64,000 bases of DNA from Prosapia bicincta (Eukaryota; Arthropoda; Insecta; Hemiptera; Cercopidae), in assembly GCA_036971475.1 (NCBI GenBank), contig JBAIZL010000003.1, positions 90,118,042-90,182,041 of the forward strand, read 5' to 3'. Position numbers and translations under genes: made by a program. The notes beneath the pieces were generated by a model that was not told the origin of the DNA, made no database searches, and was given only the letters and a program-made list of their open reading frames with translations. Positions 45,161 to 57,499 of this stretch are shown here, piece after piece (the stretch's first letter is position 1; each line of letters opens with the position of its first letter).

Positions 45161-46372
45161 CACTTCTCGCAAAGCGGTAAGATTATTGTTTTCATGTGAA
45201 TATGATAATAGTGAGCAGTATTTTAAACCTTGCAGTGACACTTGTTTTAAAATATTACTTCCTACATTCATTTTCACGTAAAACCAACAGTTTTCCTCAT
45301 TTGAAGAGGTGTATATACCATATATACCCGCATTTCTTTGTGCATGGGGGTGGTATGTTGTAATGGATGACCACCACAGAAGGCAGCGATGGATGGAGCT
45401 GCCTTCCGTAGCCCTTAAGGCAGCTTACGCACCCGGTAAGCTCAGGATACATGCGAATGCCGGTCTTGCGTGGTAATATCGGAAATAAAAATAATTACGA
45501 TTTGGAACCCACAGCAACGTCATCAAAGATTCACTACTAGAATTGACCTATATTGTAGTTCAATTCTGATAGTGAGTAATTGCTGATGTTGCTGAGATCC
45601 CAATCGTAATTATTTTATTTCCCCTATATTACCACGCGGTCCCTGCATTCGCTAACCTACTTACTGTGTGCGTCTGTGTGTGTGTGTGTTTGCTTGGGGG
45701 TGGCATGTTGTAATGGAATGGCCACCACTGAGGACAGCGATGGCTGGAGCTGTCTTCCTTAGAAAATATTTTACCCACAGTCAAGGATACATGCGAATGC
45801 TGGTTTTGCGGGACTTTAAAATCGGGTGTGTAATATTTGTACTCTGACACCCACAGCAACATCATATTTATGCACTATCGCAATCGACCCACACCATCAA
45901 AGACTCGTTACTAGAATTGACCTATATTGTAGTTCAATTCTGATGAGGAGTAATTGATGGTGTGGTTCAACTTCAATATCGCATAACTGTGATGTTGCTG
46001 TGATGTCACCTACAAATATTACACCGAATTTTAAAGTCACGCGAACCCAATATTCGCTAACCTACTGTGCGTAATATATTTTCTAAAAATATTTTTGTGT
46101 GACTGTTGGTGTGCGTGATATATTACTCTTATTTATATTTAGTTTTATCATTGCTTAATTTTAATTATATTATATTTGAAATATGTATTGATGAGTTGAT
46201 TCTAGTCTTAATATTATTATTTTTTAAAATTATTGTTAGATTTATAATATTATTATTTTTTAAAATTATTGTTAGATTTATATATATTGTATTTGTTCTT
46301 GCTCATATATTTTTATTATTCGTATTTATTCTAGTCTTAATATTATTATTTTTTAAAATAATTGTTAGATTT
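45161..46372 (+). repeat. two imperfect hairpin-bearing repeats, then AT-rich tandem units
   Basis: Repeat 1 (about 45,342-45,654) and repeat 2 (about 45,692-46,070) both start GGGGGTGG(T/C)ATGTTGTAATGG, run through CAGCGATGG(A/C)TGGAGCTG and GGATACATGCGAATGC, and share a central dyad around TAGAATTGACC...GTTCAATTCTGA. Each has wider inverted arms that include CAGCAAC(G/A)TCAT and its complement. From about 46,200 to 46,385, a 50-60-base AT unit with TTTTTTAAAATTATTGTTAG is repeated three times and abuts the right TIR. No gene is seen. Confidence 0.75.
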
Positions 46373-46815
46373 ATATATATATATTGTATTTAAATTACGT
46401 ATTTGTCCTTGTCAATACATTTTTATTTTTTGAGACAATAAATTCATATTTATTAAAATACACGTATTACTCTTATTTTATACTACCGAAATTTCCAACA
46501 TTCCCAAGACCTACTTGTACCCCCATCATACAGTAACACACAACTGAACGACTCGTAGCTCAGTCGCTAGCGTCACACGCCAGCAAACCAAACGTCCTAG
46601 GTTCCATTCCCCAACCAAGAATTATATTTTTTCCAAACTCACGTCATCACCAGAACAAGATGGCCCTTCCGCTCCTCCACCAGCACCAGGGGCGGGGCGT
46701 CGACGCCATCTTCATCATCATCGACCTATCAAACAAAAGGGGCGGGGCTTAGGAAGGAGTGGGGGTAAGAAATACTGCTCTCTCATTGGGGGGATAAAGT
46801 ATACCCATTACTACT
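46373..46815 (-). repeat. Polinton terminal inverted repeat, right
   Basis: Inverted copy of 24,731-25,172, ending ...CCCATTACTACT. It carries on the plus strand an AATAAA (46,437-46,442) able to terminate transcripts coming from the last gene, the tRNA-like module, and GC boxes. The inner edge passes directly into the AT-rich tandem units, of which the left TIR edge has only about one. Confidence 0.97.
46550..46617 (+). promoter_or_regulatory. tRNA-like pol III promoter (A and B boxes) in right TIR
   Basis: TAGCTCAGTCG at 46,556-46,566 matches the A box and GGTTCCATTCC at 46,600-46,610 matches the B box with one mismatch; spacing is tRNA-like. It faces the right end of the element, mirroring the left TIR copy. 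A tail of T residues (ATTTTTTCC) near 46,625 could stop pol III. Confidence 0.7.
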
Positions 46816-46821
46816 GTACTA
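46816..46821 (+). repeat. target-site duplication, right copy (GTACTA)
   Basis: Exact repeat of 24,725-24,730, directly after the terminal ...CTACT of the right TIR. Confidence 0.93.
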
Positions 46822-47829
46822 ATTTGATTGAATGCCTTTTCAGTTTCTAGTTGACAGGAGAAGAAGAGGTGCATGTCATTCCTGCCATAGACTCACTAAC
46901 AAGGTATTTGTAAGGTAATACCCCTCCTTATTCCGTAGCATTAGGTGATCCAAGCCCCCAAGGGTCTCTGCATGATCTGTCGCGAGATATTTCCTGGCAG
47001 GGTTTCTTTCTTGCCAGGTTTTTTCATCCCGCTCTTAGCGCGACACTTACCGTACTGTTTCATTTCACTATCTCATGATTCTCCGTGGAAAGAGCTTATG
47101 AGCTTGGTACATGGGCAATCAATCCCGTTTCCTTCACTCGCGGTAGGGATACTAACCGCATTCACATGTGAGACGGAGGTAGCTCGCTAGAGGTTGGCTG
47201 CCACGAAGGCTGGGCGGTTTTGGGGGCTAAGACCCGGGTTGAAAAAAAACGTTAAACCGTCGAATAGGACCCTTGAGCATTACTTCTACGCTGTGAAACA
47301 CAACTCGACAAAATGTAAAAAGAACTATCTGCAAATGGGCTGCATTAAAGTGAGGCAATATAGATCATTTATAATTGTGGAGCCTCTCGCAACATATTAA
47401 GAAACGCGTCAGATTTTGTGTTGTAGTATCAATGAATTTATCGTGCCAGAGATTTAATCGGTGTTACTGAAAGAAACTAGAGTTGCACAGTTTTCCAATA
47501 TCATCACTCGACTGTTCTGAAGAATAAACAATACAAATCTTAACATACAAAAACAGTTTTAATTACTTTTTATTCGCTATAATAAATGCAGGAGTTACAA
47601 ATAACTATAATACATGGATTCCCCCGAACAATGAGACACGCTGACTATAGTTTGATGTGTATTGCATTGCACAGCAGGCTCTCAACCTTTAGCAGGTTTA
47701 CTGCGATCAGCCAGCAGTGTTATATCGCCTACAGAATGTAGGAAAGGGTAGGGCATATAGGAACATTACAACAAGAATATAGGTAAATTTAAGGTAGGGA
47801 TATAAAGCTCCCTGGTAGAGTATATAGGA
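46822..47829. other. right flank without a recognised gene
   Basis: GC-richer than average up to about 47,300. On the minus strand near 46,840-46,880 a short piece HLFFSCQLE resembles the C-terminal Cys/His region of LINEs, so the Polinton may have landed in an old repeat. The evidence is too thin for a firm call. No other motif was recognised. Confidence 0.4.
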
Positions 47830-48155
47830 AAATATATGTGGCATTGTGTCATTATTGAATTATATATGGCATCACGGCATTAAAAATGCCATTATTTAAC
47901 TATATATTTCATTATTGCATTGTATATGGGATTATTGTATTATATATGACATTTTAGCATTATATATGGGATTATTTTACTATATGTGGCATTGTGGCAA
48001 TATGTTGTTATGGCATTATATATTTGTATTCGAATGGAATTATTGTATTCAACTATGTATGGAATTATGACATTAGATATGGAATTATGACATTATCTAT
48101 GGTAGTATATATAACATTATATAAGGAATTATTGCATTATATATGGCATTGTATG
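47830..48155. repeat. AT-rich minisatellite (TATATATGGCATTAT-like units)
   Basis: Irregular units of about 15-25 bases built on ATTATATATGG(C/A/G)ATTATTG are repeated some fifteen times. The open frame crossing it is low complexity and not a gene. Confidence 0.8.
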
Positions 48156-48159
48156 AGTA

Positions 48160-50584
48160 GAGTCGCGTACTTCAAGAAGACCCTGCATAGAACTAAGAAA
48201 AGGCCCAGTTACTGGAACTAATTGTGTCTTGTTACTGGCAAACAGTGGCAACACGTAGTCTGGTAAAAATAGGTGTTCATTAATTGATTATTGACGACAA
48301 TAAAAAAATCTGGTGTCTAAAATTACTGCCTATTCACTGACACTGCCTATTCACATTTGGCAGTTTGACAAGCAATCGAAGTGAAAAAATACATTGTTTT
48401 TTAATAAAATCAAATAACTCATTAGGAGCTCAATAAAGACGCGAAATAGCCTTGAAAATGTGTTTAATATTTCAATTTACGTTACTTATTATTTGTACAT
48501 TCTAATTTCGTTTATAATGTGGCATTTAAATCATACTGTATAGGAAGTATCATAATCGTATATTATGTTATAAATTTATTTTAAATTTTATAATTTACCA
48601 TATTCATAAATTTATAAATTTTACTTAAAAATTTACTAAACAGAGTATCACTATTATATTTACTTATTTAATCTTAACCCATTAACAAGATAGTATTGAT
48701 TACTTCTATATATAGCGTTAATGTATTAGAGAGTAATATATTTTTCCTTAGACATAGACTTAACTTCCAGCTAATATGCAATACAAAACACTACAAGTAA
48801 TAAAATCAGCTGTCTTATGAAATCATACGTTGTAATATAACTCAATCAAATATCTCACATACCTGTACCTATAGTAAGTTTCGTTAGAAATAATTTAAAT
48901 ATAAGCCCTAAACAACCTCAAGTTTAGATGAAAACCACAGCCTTAACCGGCCTTTAAAAATTCGGAAATGTTCGGGACAATTCGTTGATATCCGGATTGT
49001 CCGTGTAAGTTGTTAGTAACATATATATATTTCACTTCACAATGCCTTCATAGCGTTTTTAAAATTATAAACATCACTTTGTTGTCCTTTGCGTAACATT
49101 GTGTTATTTTCTATGTTAATTAATTTTATTTCTCTTTATGTTTGTCTTAAGAATGTATTGTTGTATTACATACTGTGCTGTTATAGATTTACCTTTAATA
49201 TTGGTTACCCGTAGCGATATTCCAAAGCCTTTCAACAATAAAAAATGTATACATACTTTTATCTTTTATTTTAAAGTGCTTGGAAATGTTTTTGTATAAC
49301 TCTATACAAATATATGTTCGTGATATTATTAATTTATTGCACAACCAGAAACATACATAAAAGAATAAAGCTTACAACGTACCACGTCACGTAATTATAG
49401 AATAGTCGTGTCAGGGATAAAATATAAAGATTTAGAGTTTATTCTGGTACACAAACCCCACCAGTTGCTCCCGTCTATCTGTGCCGCTCTTTGCTTAGTT
49501 TAGCTTACCCCTATAAGACCTAACTAATTAATATAATAGACGGCACTAGGCCAAATGTATTTGATGAGTCGTAACTTATTTACACTATTATTAGGCCGCT
49601 TGGTTCTTTAGTGATTACGTCATCAGAATTATTTCTTGTAAGACAAAATATAAGGGGATACCAATGGTATAAATTTACATCTAAGGGCGCTGTATGTCGG
49701 TCCCTAGATCAAGGATATGAAGGGATATGGTTCGCATGCGCATGGACACGAGCAAAGAAGCTCAGGATCACGTGTACTGTGAAGGTTACAGACAAGAGAT
49801 AAACGGACTTGCTGAAAGTATGTACTATGGGACACGTAGGAAATTATTAATATTGTGACTGTTTCTCTGAAAGCAATACATGTCTAAGACGTTTTAAAAC
49901 TATAAGGAAAATAAATTAATAGTACAAGTAGACAAGCAGAATCAAATGTTGTCTAGTTTGCCTTAAAACCTAATTTAATTATTCTTAAATACTGACACAA
50001 TAATATAAAATTAACGTCGTAAAATTTTCTTTTTCAAATTGAATGAAGTGTATACTTTTTATAAATAAAGATTTAATGAATAAAATCTATGTAAATGCTT
50101 ACATCCAAAACGGATCAAACAAACGGGCATTCCCTGAGCCAACTCTGCTATTGTTACTGTTTACACTCAAGTAGGTTTACTCTGTTATGCAAAGCGCATA
50201 CGCAATCAAAAGACTTGTGCGCCAGTACTCGACAGAAAGCGTCCTTAGATAACACAATGGTTATCATGTTTATGTAATTGTATTACACTCATAACTTAAT
50301 TATGTGTTTAGCATAAGAATTATGTGAAAAATGTTTTAAGACAGGTTTTTAAAATAGATAAGAAATTAAACATCTTAGAACTTTACAGATTAATTATCAT
50401 TATAAAATTATACAAAAGGTTCTGATTTTCAGTCTTGTATTGTAATTTTTTAAATGTAGTTTTTACACAGAATGAGGTGCCAAAGATAACTATTATAATT
50501 TCATTAGATTTAAGTACTGCGAAGCTTACAGGAAACACATCTGCATACAAAGTATTGCATAACTTGCGCCTTATATAAGATAGT
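48160..50584. other. gene-free AT-rich stretch
   Basis: No motif-bearing frame, repeat array or RNA gene recognised. Short frames near 49,611 and 50,095 have no features. Confidence 0.5.
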
Positions 50585-50910
50585 GCACATGAGGAAGACT
50601 AAAGAAGGGGAAGGAGATTGTGAAAAAAATACTGAAAAGGGATTAAAAAGGAAAGAAAAGTGCGAGACAGATAACAGATAGAAGAAGTTAGAGAATGATA
50701 GATAAAGAGAAATGGTTAGAGACAGAAAGAGAAAGAAGGAAAGGGAGTATGGGAGGAAAAAGCAAATAGAAGGAGATAGATGTAGAGTGGGACAGAGTGA
50801 GAGAGTTAACGTAAGATAAAGAACGGTATGAAAAGACAAAGAGAGAGAGAGAGAGAGAGGAAGAAAGAGAGGGTCATAGAAATAGAAGAGAGGAAAAGAG
50901 TGGAAAGATA
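50585..50910 (+). repeat. purine-rich (GA) low-complexity tract
   Basis: About 320 bases with almost only A and G on the plus strand (GAGAGAGAGAGAGAGAG near 50,840, many GAAAGAGAAAG words). The Ser/Leu/Phe-rich minus-strand frame across it is compositional. Confidence 0.85.
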
Positions 50911-51980
50911 GGGAGAATTTAACTGGGGTTTATCAATCTTATCTCAGATAAATTGCAGCTAGCGTAACTTAATGGAGTGTTAAAACTTGATTTTATCACA
51001 AAAACTATAAAACTGTCAAACAAGAAACTGTTATAAAATTTTATTTAAAATCATTAAATCTTTCTCACTCACCGATTTTATCTCTGCATCCAATCGTGGC
51101 TCACAATTCCTAGACAGGATTAAATTCAACTAAGGATGTGGAAGTTTCGTCCCGACGTAGGTCTTGGAGAGTTTCCAGATGAGAGTGGTCGATTTGGCAA
51201 CGATAAGTTTGCGGGCGAATCCAGTTTGTATTGTTTTAACCAGTAACTACTTCATGGAGCTCGAAATGGCAAGAATGATTTTGCATAGAAATACTTTATC
51301 GACGTTTGTTCACTGATCTAACAAACAAGCCATTGCAAGACATGTAGAAGTGTAAAATAATATATTTTCGTCCAGAAGTGTATTTTACATAAAAATAATG
51401 TTTAAATTTTCCCATTACTTTAAAATTAATTCCACTGGAACACACCTTCCCTTTATTTCACCCAGACGCCATCTTTAAATAATTTGTCTTGCTCTTAGTT
51501 GCTTCCACTTTTCTCATTTACTTGATTAATCTTGCAATCAGAGTAATAAATGACGTCATCACGAACAAGTAGAAACAGCAGTGCATATTTAAGCATGAGA
51601 CAAACACGATGATACAGTGTCTGCTTTGAATATTCCTATATCAAAGGCCAACCTTACCATGTAATGTTAATATATCACAATTTGAAGATAACTACATTTT
51701 ATAGTTCAAGCTATCTTAATATGGGTAGATTTTCTTATGTAATATAGCGCGCATACACAATAATTAAACTCTTATACAAATCTTAAGGAATAGAAATCGA
51801 TAATATTAACGGCACCACAGAGGTAATTGATATTGGTAAATTAATTATAGGCCTACATGGGCAACACGAAAACAAAAATGGTGGTGACGTCCAAAAATTT
51901 ATAGTGTTTCCGAGTAGAAAATCACTCCAGTTGTGAAAATTAAAAAAAAACTCTGTATTCTCAAGGTTTTCTTATAAAAC

Positions 51981-51982
<2 letters not shown>
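50911..51982. other. gene-free stretch
   Basis: AT-rich DNA in which I see no coding frame or repeat structure. Confidence 0.5.
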
Positions 51983-52041
<59 letters not shown>

Positions 52042-52118
52042 AAGTTATGCAACACTGTTTTCTTGTATACACTTATCACTTTCACTTATGTACTTAAACA
52101 AGAATCTTACTTGGTATT
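51983..52118 (-). repeat. second copy of the Penelope-like 3' repeat with TA tract
   Basis: Inverted relative to 15,282-15,412: the unit around GTTTAAGTACAT(A)AGTGAAAGTG and CAAGAAAACAGTGTT is shared, again bounded by a long TA tract (51,983-52,038). No coding remnant precedes it here, so it is a severely truncated copy or a solo end. Confidence 0.75.
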
Positions 52119-53015
52119 ATAAATACCCAGCTAGAGTATTCTAATTGGATATAATGTTGCTATATTATGATGTAGTGTATCACAGTGCCCTGTTTTACAA
52201 ACGATACTTGATATTATAAAGTTTGTCCCTGAAGTTGCATTTGTTTTTTTTCATATTTTAGAACTTTGCGCACGTCTGCATTATTTCTTTCTATTTTTCG
52301 AGTTACTAAAGACTTCTTGCATCGCCCGTTTTAACGCTTACTGCCAATATCGATTATAACTAGGTTTCTGATAATTGTTTAGGAATTAAACCAAATGAGC
52401 ACGCATCTAAATAGCCTCTTCTTCCATAGAACAGCAGTTATACCATTAGACTCCGTGACGTCCAGTGCAGCCTTGTCCTTTTCTCTACTGTGTCCTTTTC
52501 CTCCAAACCCCACATACAGCCAGGGTAGTCGGCCGTCCTTTCTCCATTGTTGTACAAAGGGCAGATCAGAAAACCCTTGGGTCCGATTAATACCATGTAA
52601 ATATATTTAACAACATATTGAAAATTGCCTTCTAAACACAGTACTTTATAAACGTCTCAGCCACAGACATCGAATGTTTTTATAGAATTTAAACCTTAGA
52701 AAACATGTTGAGAAATCACACCTGTCTAGCAATAAATCTTGTACAATGGTTCCGACAGAATTCCATAGTTTCTGACAGAGAAAGATTACTTCAGTAATAA
52801 CATATCTTTTGCCGAGAACAAACTGAAAATCCACCTCGAGCAGTACTCTAAGTATTTAGATAACCTTTATTCTACCACTGTAACATCCAATTCTACCACT
52901 GTAACAAAGTTTCATAAAGAAAACATTTTTGCCATATAGGAAATTATGTTAGTGTAGTTTTGAAGTCTGAAACTATATATATATATTAAATATGGTGATA
53001 TGTTTTCTTGTAATA
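52119..53015. other. gene-free stretch
   Basis: Short frames near 52,395 and 52,646 lack motifs. Nothing further seen. Confidence 0.5.
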
Positions 53016-53019
53016 TAGT

Positions 53020-53296
53020 TAATAAATTAAAAATATTTCATAAACAAGAATACTTTTAATGAATATATTTATTCAAAGCTTTTCGCCGATAAAATAGTAC
53101 CAGCATCTTCAGGGAAATAATTATCTAATAAAATATTTTTACAAAATTAAATTATATGTGCTACAAACGACCATATGTTTATATGTATTGCACTTTATGT
53201 AAATTTTTCTGCAGGTACTATTTTATCGGCGAAAAGCTTTGAATAAATATATTCATTAAAAGTATTCTTGTTTATGAAATATTTTTAATTTATTAA
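53020..53296. repeat. long near-perfect palindrome
   Basis: Arms 53,020-53,101 and 53,214-53,296 are inverted copies (landmarks AAATATTTCATAAACAAGAA and GCTTTTCGCCGATAAAATAG) around a 112-base spacer. CTGAAGATGCTGG...CGGCGAAAAGC on the minus strand spans the end of the left arm and is hammerhead-like. Flanking TATATATA is present on both sides. Confidence 0.88.
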
Positions 53297-56200
53297 ATAT
53301 ATATATAGTAAAATATGAAATCTGTTTATTTATATGGGGTTGAAAGTCTACATGGATTAATAAATCTATAAAACTAGTCCTACTGGTGAATACTTTCATA
53401 AGACAAAAGTCCTTCACCTACGATATCTTTAAGACGGTTTTCCTGAATATATTTGTAATTTCTAAAATGTCTAAACGTTTTATTTCGTTTAGTAATACTT
53501 ACAGATCTTCATATTGAATTGTTGAAATAAATAAATCAAAACGATGTGAAACTAAATGAAGTATTTTATAAAACGAACTAGAAAACAAAATACGAGTATA
53601 TAGTTTCTTCATTCTAGTACTGTTACTAAATAGAGTTTCGAATTTATACTGCATTAAAGTCTTTGATTTGACCTTATATTGAATACAAAATATTTGATAA
53701 CAAATTTCTTTTTTGGTTCATCATAACTTTATGGTTCCTTAATTGGTGCTATGAATTTACTAATATAATATCTGCGTGGGTCTTTCTAGTTTGTCTTTCT
53801 TGACGGAATAATTTGGTGATGAAATAGTCATTAAAACGTGTTTTTTGTTTGTTTAATTTTAGGAACGAAAACTTTTTTTAAAATATATACTTAAAATCAA
53901 GTTAAATATATATTTAAATAAATAATTCAACAAGGCTAACGAAATGGTATTGATGAAAGTATTAAATCTACGTTAAGGTTGGTGTAAGCGCCTCCCCCTC
54001 CTCTTGCCAAATTTATACAGCCTAATTGTCACATTGCGCACAGATGCTACTGGGCTGATTTCCCCAAAGGCTATTATGGTAATCTAAAGGGAATATTTTG
54101 TACCGAGTTTCTCCACCTGTCCAGAGAGCTTGTTAATGGCAGTTATTTGTCCGAAACCAGTCCTAAATAATTAAGGTATAGTTATATTAGACGTTTATAT
54201 TTATTTCGTGTACTTTTAGGTGTTTACTTGAAAAGGGAACATCTTTAAGGTCTCGTGCACCCTTAGGTGTTTCATGTTTGTGCGTTTAAAATGAATTGCT
54301 CTTAACTGGTACACATAGATAATAACTTTCCCCTTGGTAGAAATATAATTGAGTTTTATAAAGAAGCCCGTTATAACTCTATATATTTTAAGTATGTAGG
54401 TCCTAAGGGTTTGCCGCATTGTTGTGAGTAGAAACGTACAGTGATCACGGAGTAATAGTTTGTTGTTATCTCCAGACGTTTCGTCTTTCTACCTGTGCGC
54501 TCTGGTATTTCTGAGTACATAAAGCTTACGTCTGTAGTATCTTAATGCTAAAGAAACATTATTTTATGTTTATGATAAAATCACTTGCTGCTGCCTCTGT
54601 AGTCGTTTCCCGCCCCATCTTATAATCCGCTTAGTGTATAGCTCATCGCAATAGCCAAGCACCTAATTTATAAACTCGTAATATCCTCCGGTGTTAAAAC
54701 TCCCTCAGATTTCCGTAGACTTTGATCAGATCCTCCACGGTTCTGAGTTGTAAACTTCTAAGGCAGCCCCTACCTAACTCGGGAGTATCCCCCTTAAACC
54801 TGTCTTGTTACAGCCCAAGGATGGGTTCCAATCTTAAACACATCAGAGAACCAAATTCGACGTTCGTACCTACCCTCCGCTCACGTCTTTCTTTCATTTC
54901 ATATTGCAACATGAATGACTAATAATAAACTTTAGTTAAAAATACATTTTAGAAAGGGAAGGTTATATTAGGGTAGGTAACGAGTACAATATATGTGAGC
55001 TTCCGGAAAAAATCATTCATTTATAATTGTCGTATAAATACACATTAAACAAATACCTTAAACATTAAAAAACCGATACGAACAAAATATTAATTCAAAA
55101 TATATGTTAAAGAAATAATGAAATGTATGAGCTATATTTCTAATTGTTTCTTAATCACATTTTTCAAATGAATACTTCTTTTAGGGAAAGTTTTACCTTA
55201 AGATCCTCAAACGCTGGGATAGCTATATAGCTGTGTATCTGTGCTGTATACAACTATTTTTGCTTAAATTAAGTGATAACCGATTATTACACACAATATT
55301 CCATTTTATAACTTTACCTAGCCTAATCTAATCGAACCCAAGCCAACCTAACCTAAATAACCTTAACGAAGTTTATCATTACCTAACCTAACCTTCTTAC
55401 TTTTACGTTATTATAGGTAATATAGTGGAACTCCTTTCTTAAAACGTAGGTTATGTTACTTTATTTACTGTTCATTAATGAGTAAAAATTTCACTAGTCA
55501 GTCATTTTTATCTGTTAATAAATATTATTAATTATATTTCATTAAATCTTACTAACGAATAATTCATTTTAAGGGTTTAAAATATATATTTGTACAACAG
55601 TTTTGAAAACAAATTTCTTTCATGGTTGATATCTTGAAATAAATATCAAGATCGGGTGTTTTTTAAGAACCAATTTTAACTTAATTCGTTAAATAAAATT
55701 GTATTGAGTGAAAACTCAAAACGTTTCTATAAACTACATTCTTTTGTTATTAACTACATTATTTAACTGTAGTAAAACCTCTATTGACTATTTTCTTTCA
55801 TAAAATTATTCACTTCTGTCTGCCAGTCTCATTGACTACCACATTATTTCTCTATATTATTTGTGTGTGTGTTTTTTTATGTATTTAACATAGTTATTAA
55901 CATTTTTTTTTACTTCATATGTCAGTCTTGTAGAACCTCTCATTAAATTAAGTAATAAAACCTGGCAGTTTAAAGATACATTTCTTGCAAACGCGTTCAC
56001 ATTGAGCTATAACCAACAATGATTGCTCAAGGGGTCTCTAACAGGATTTTCCTAGTGAAACTTATTTATTTTCAACTTCTTTTTTTGTTTGCTTTATATC
56101 GTATTTCAAGAAAAGTTAAGGAGTGGAAAGAAGAGAATGCTAATTTTGCTTGCGCATGCCCTCACGAATATGGCTCCATTCCCTCTTACGAGGAGTAATT

Positions 56201-57480
56201 TCAGAGCCGGGTAAGAAAAGAAGCATTTTCAACTTTTGAGAACCTACTACAATGCTCCCTCTCTCTATTTTAATAGGTCTTCGTAATTTAGAGGAAATTA
56301 TTTTTTTTTATCATAGGTTGCATTTTTGTTGTAAAAAACGTTTATGTTTACCAAATAATAAATAACAATATGTATTGAAGTTAATGTCATTACCAGAACT
56401 GTTAAAAGGTGTTCAAACAATAGAAAGGGTGTCAAGGGGTGCAGCAGTCTCTAACTATATACCAAAAGTGCTTGAATAGGTGAGACTATTTTCGAGATTA
56501 GAATATCACCTACTACTTGGTAACGTAAAGATATCATTGCTCGTGTCTTCACAGCTCATCACTGCCTGCTTTCCATTTGAGAAGTCATCATTAAACTTTT
56601 ACATTCTCTTAATCGTACTTTTTTATTTTCTATTTATCGAACTAAAACAGAAAAAATTAAAACAATGCTTTTTTTAAATTTAATCCTTTCTCCTTTTATT
56701 TTCTTAACAATATGCTTCTCTTCTATGATTCAGAGATTATTTTTTCTCTTTGTTAAAATTCTTAAATGTGAATGTCAACCTTTTACATCTGTAGAATTTC
56801 TTGTATTACATCTCATTGTAAACTCCTATCTGACCAGTGTTCTATTTCATTCCTTCATTTACATGTTTAACTTTTTTTTGTTGCCACTTTGGCCAGACTC
56901 ATTGTGTGTTATATCAATTTAATTGCCCTTTCTTGAAAGTATCGATAACACTTAATCTGTTTTCAAAGTTTTATAGTTTTTAGTCAAACGATTTTCTTTC
57001 TCTCTCGTTTATTTCTTCAACTTGCATTAGTCACTTACAGTGTTGCATAAATTCAAGTGGGAGAATTTTTTGTTCGTATTTTACTTAGTTTGACTTTCAT
57101 TATTTTACGTCATAAATATTATAAGAACAACTATAACAATGAAATGTGTTTACCCACAAATCTATTTTCACTAGCAGATAAGAAAAAAATGTATAGTATT
57201 CGTAGAAAAGTATTAGATATATGAATTCTTCAATAGCCAAAACATTCTTCTACACTCGTTCTCTTCTAACAATTATAGCCACAAACACTCCACACAAGAA
57301 ATAAAGAATTCATCTTCAGACAAAATTCTTTAGTGTGTTACGATGCTTCTGAGCCTAATCAGTGACTACAATGACAGCACAACAACAAAGGCCAAAAGAC
57401 ATTACGTCTAATTTCACCCAACTCCTCTCCAGCCCAAGACGACTGTTTAATTGTTGCTAATTGTTGTCAATTAAAGGTCT
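53297..57480. other. gene-free AT-rich stretch
   Basis: No supported gene. Around 55,318-55,400 CCTAACCTAA-like words cluster, but they are too few and irregular for a telomeric (TTAGG) array. Two short hydrophobic frames near 56,480-56,920 look compositional. Confidence 0.5.
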
Positions 57481-57499
57481 GCATACAACAGATGCAATT

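Larger units (their letters stand above)
24731..46815. mobile_element. complete Polinton/Maverick (adintovirus-like) element, 22,085 bp
   Basis: Both boundaries are visible: TIRs of about 442 bp starting AGTAGTAATGGG, and a 6-bp duplication GTACTA. The element encodes PolB, chromodomain integrase, packaging ATPase, adenain-like protease, penton-like and double-jelly-roll capsid proteins, the core set shared by Polintons and adintoviruses. Accessory genes include a metalloproteinase, PLA2, fibre-like protein, glycosyltransferase-like protein, IAP and RING protein. The two TIRs differ by only two substitutions and one short TA indel, so integration was probably recent. Three frameshifts mean this copy as read cannot make intact polymerase or penton. 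It may be an integrated virus or a transposon; the sequence does not decide. Confidence 0.97.

Noticed and set aside
46584..46600. A functional tRNA gene in the TIRs
   Set aside because: A and B boxes are good, but the acceptor and T stems do not pair well and the anticodon arm is unclear; kept only as a tRNA-like promoter module.
46835..46900. LINE C-terminus interrupted by the Polinton insertion
   Set aside because: HLFFSCQLE on the minus strand is suggestive and may read on into 24,730-24,655 across the insertion, but the match is too short and no other domain supports it.
50510..50839. Ser/Leu/Phe-rich minus-strand frame of 109 codons
   Set aside because: It lies in a purine-rich low-complexity tract; composition alone explains the open frame.
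55318..55400. Telomere-like CCTAA words (also TTAGG-like words at 60,780-60,825)
   Set aside because: Few, irregular and mixed with other sequence; not a tandem array.
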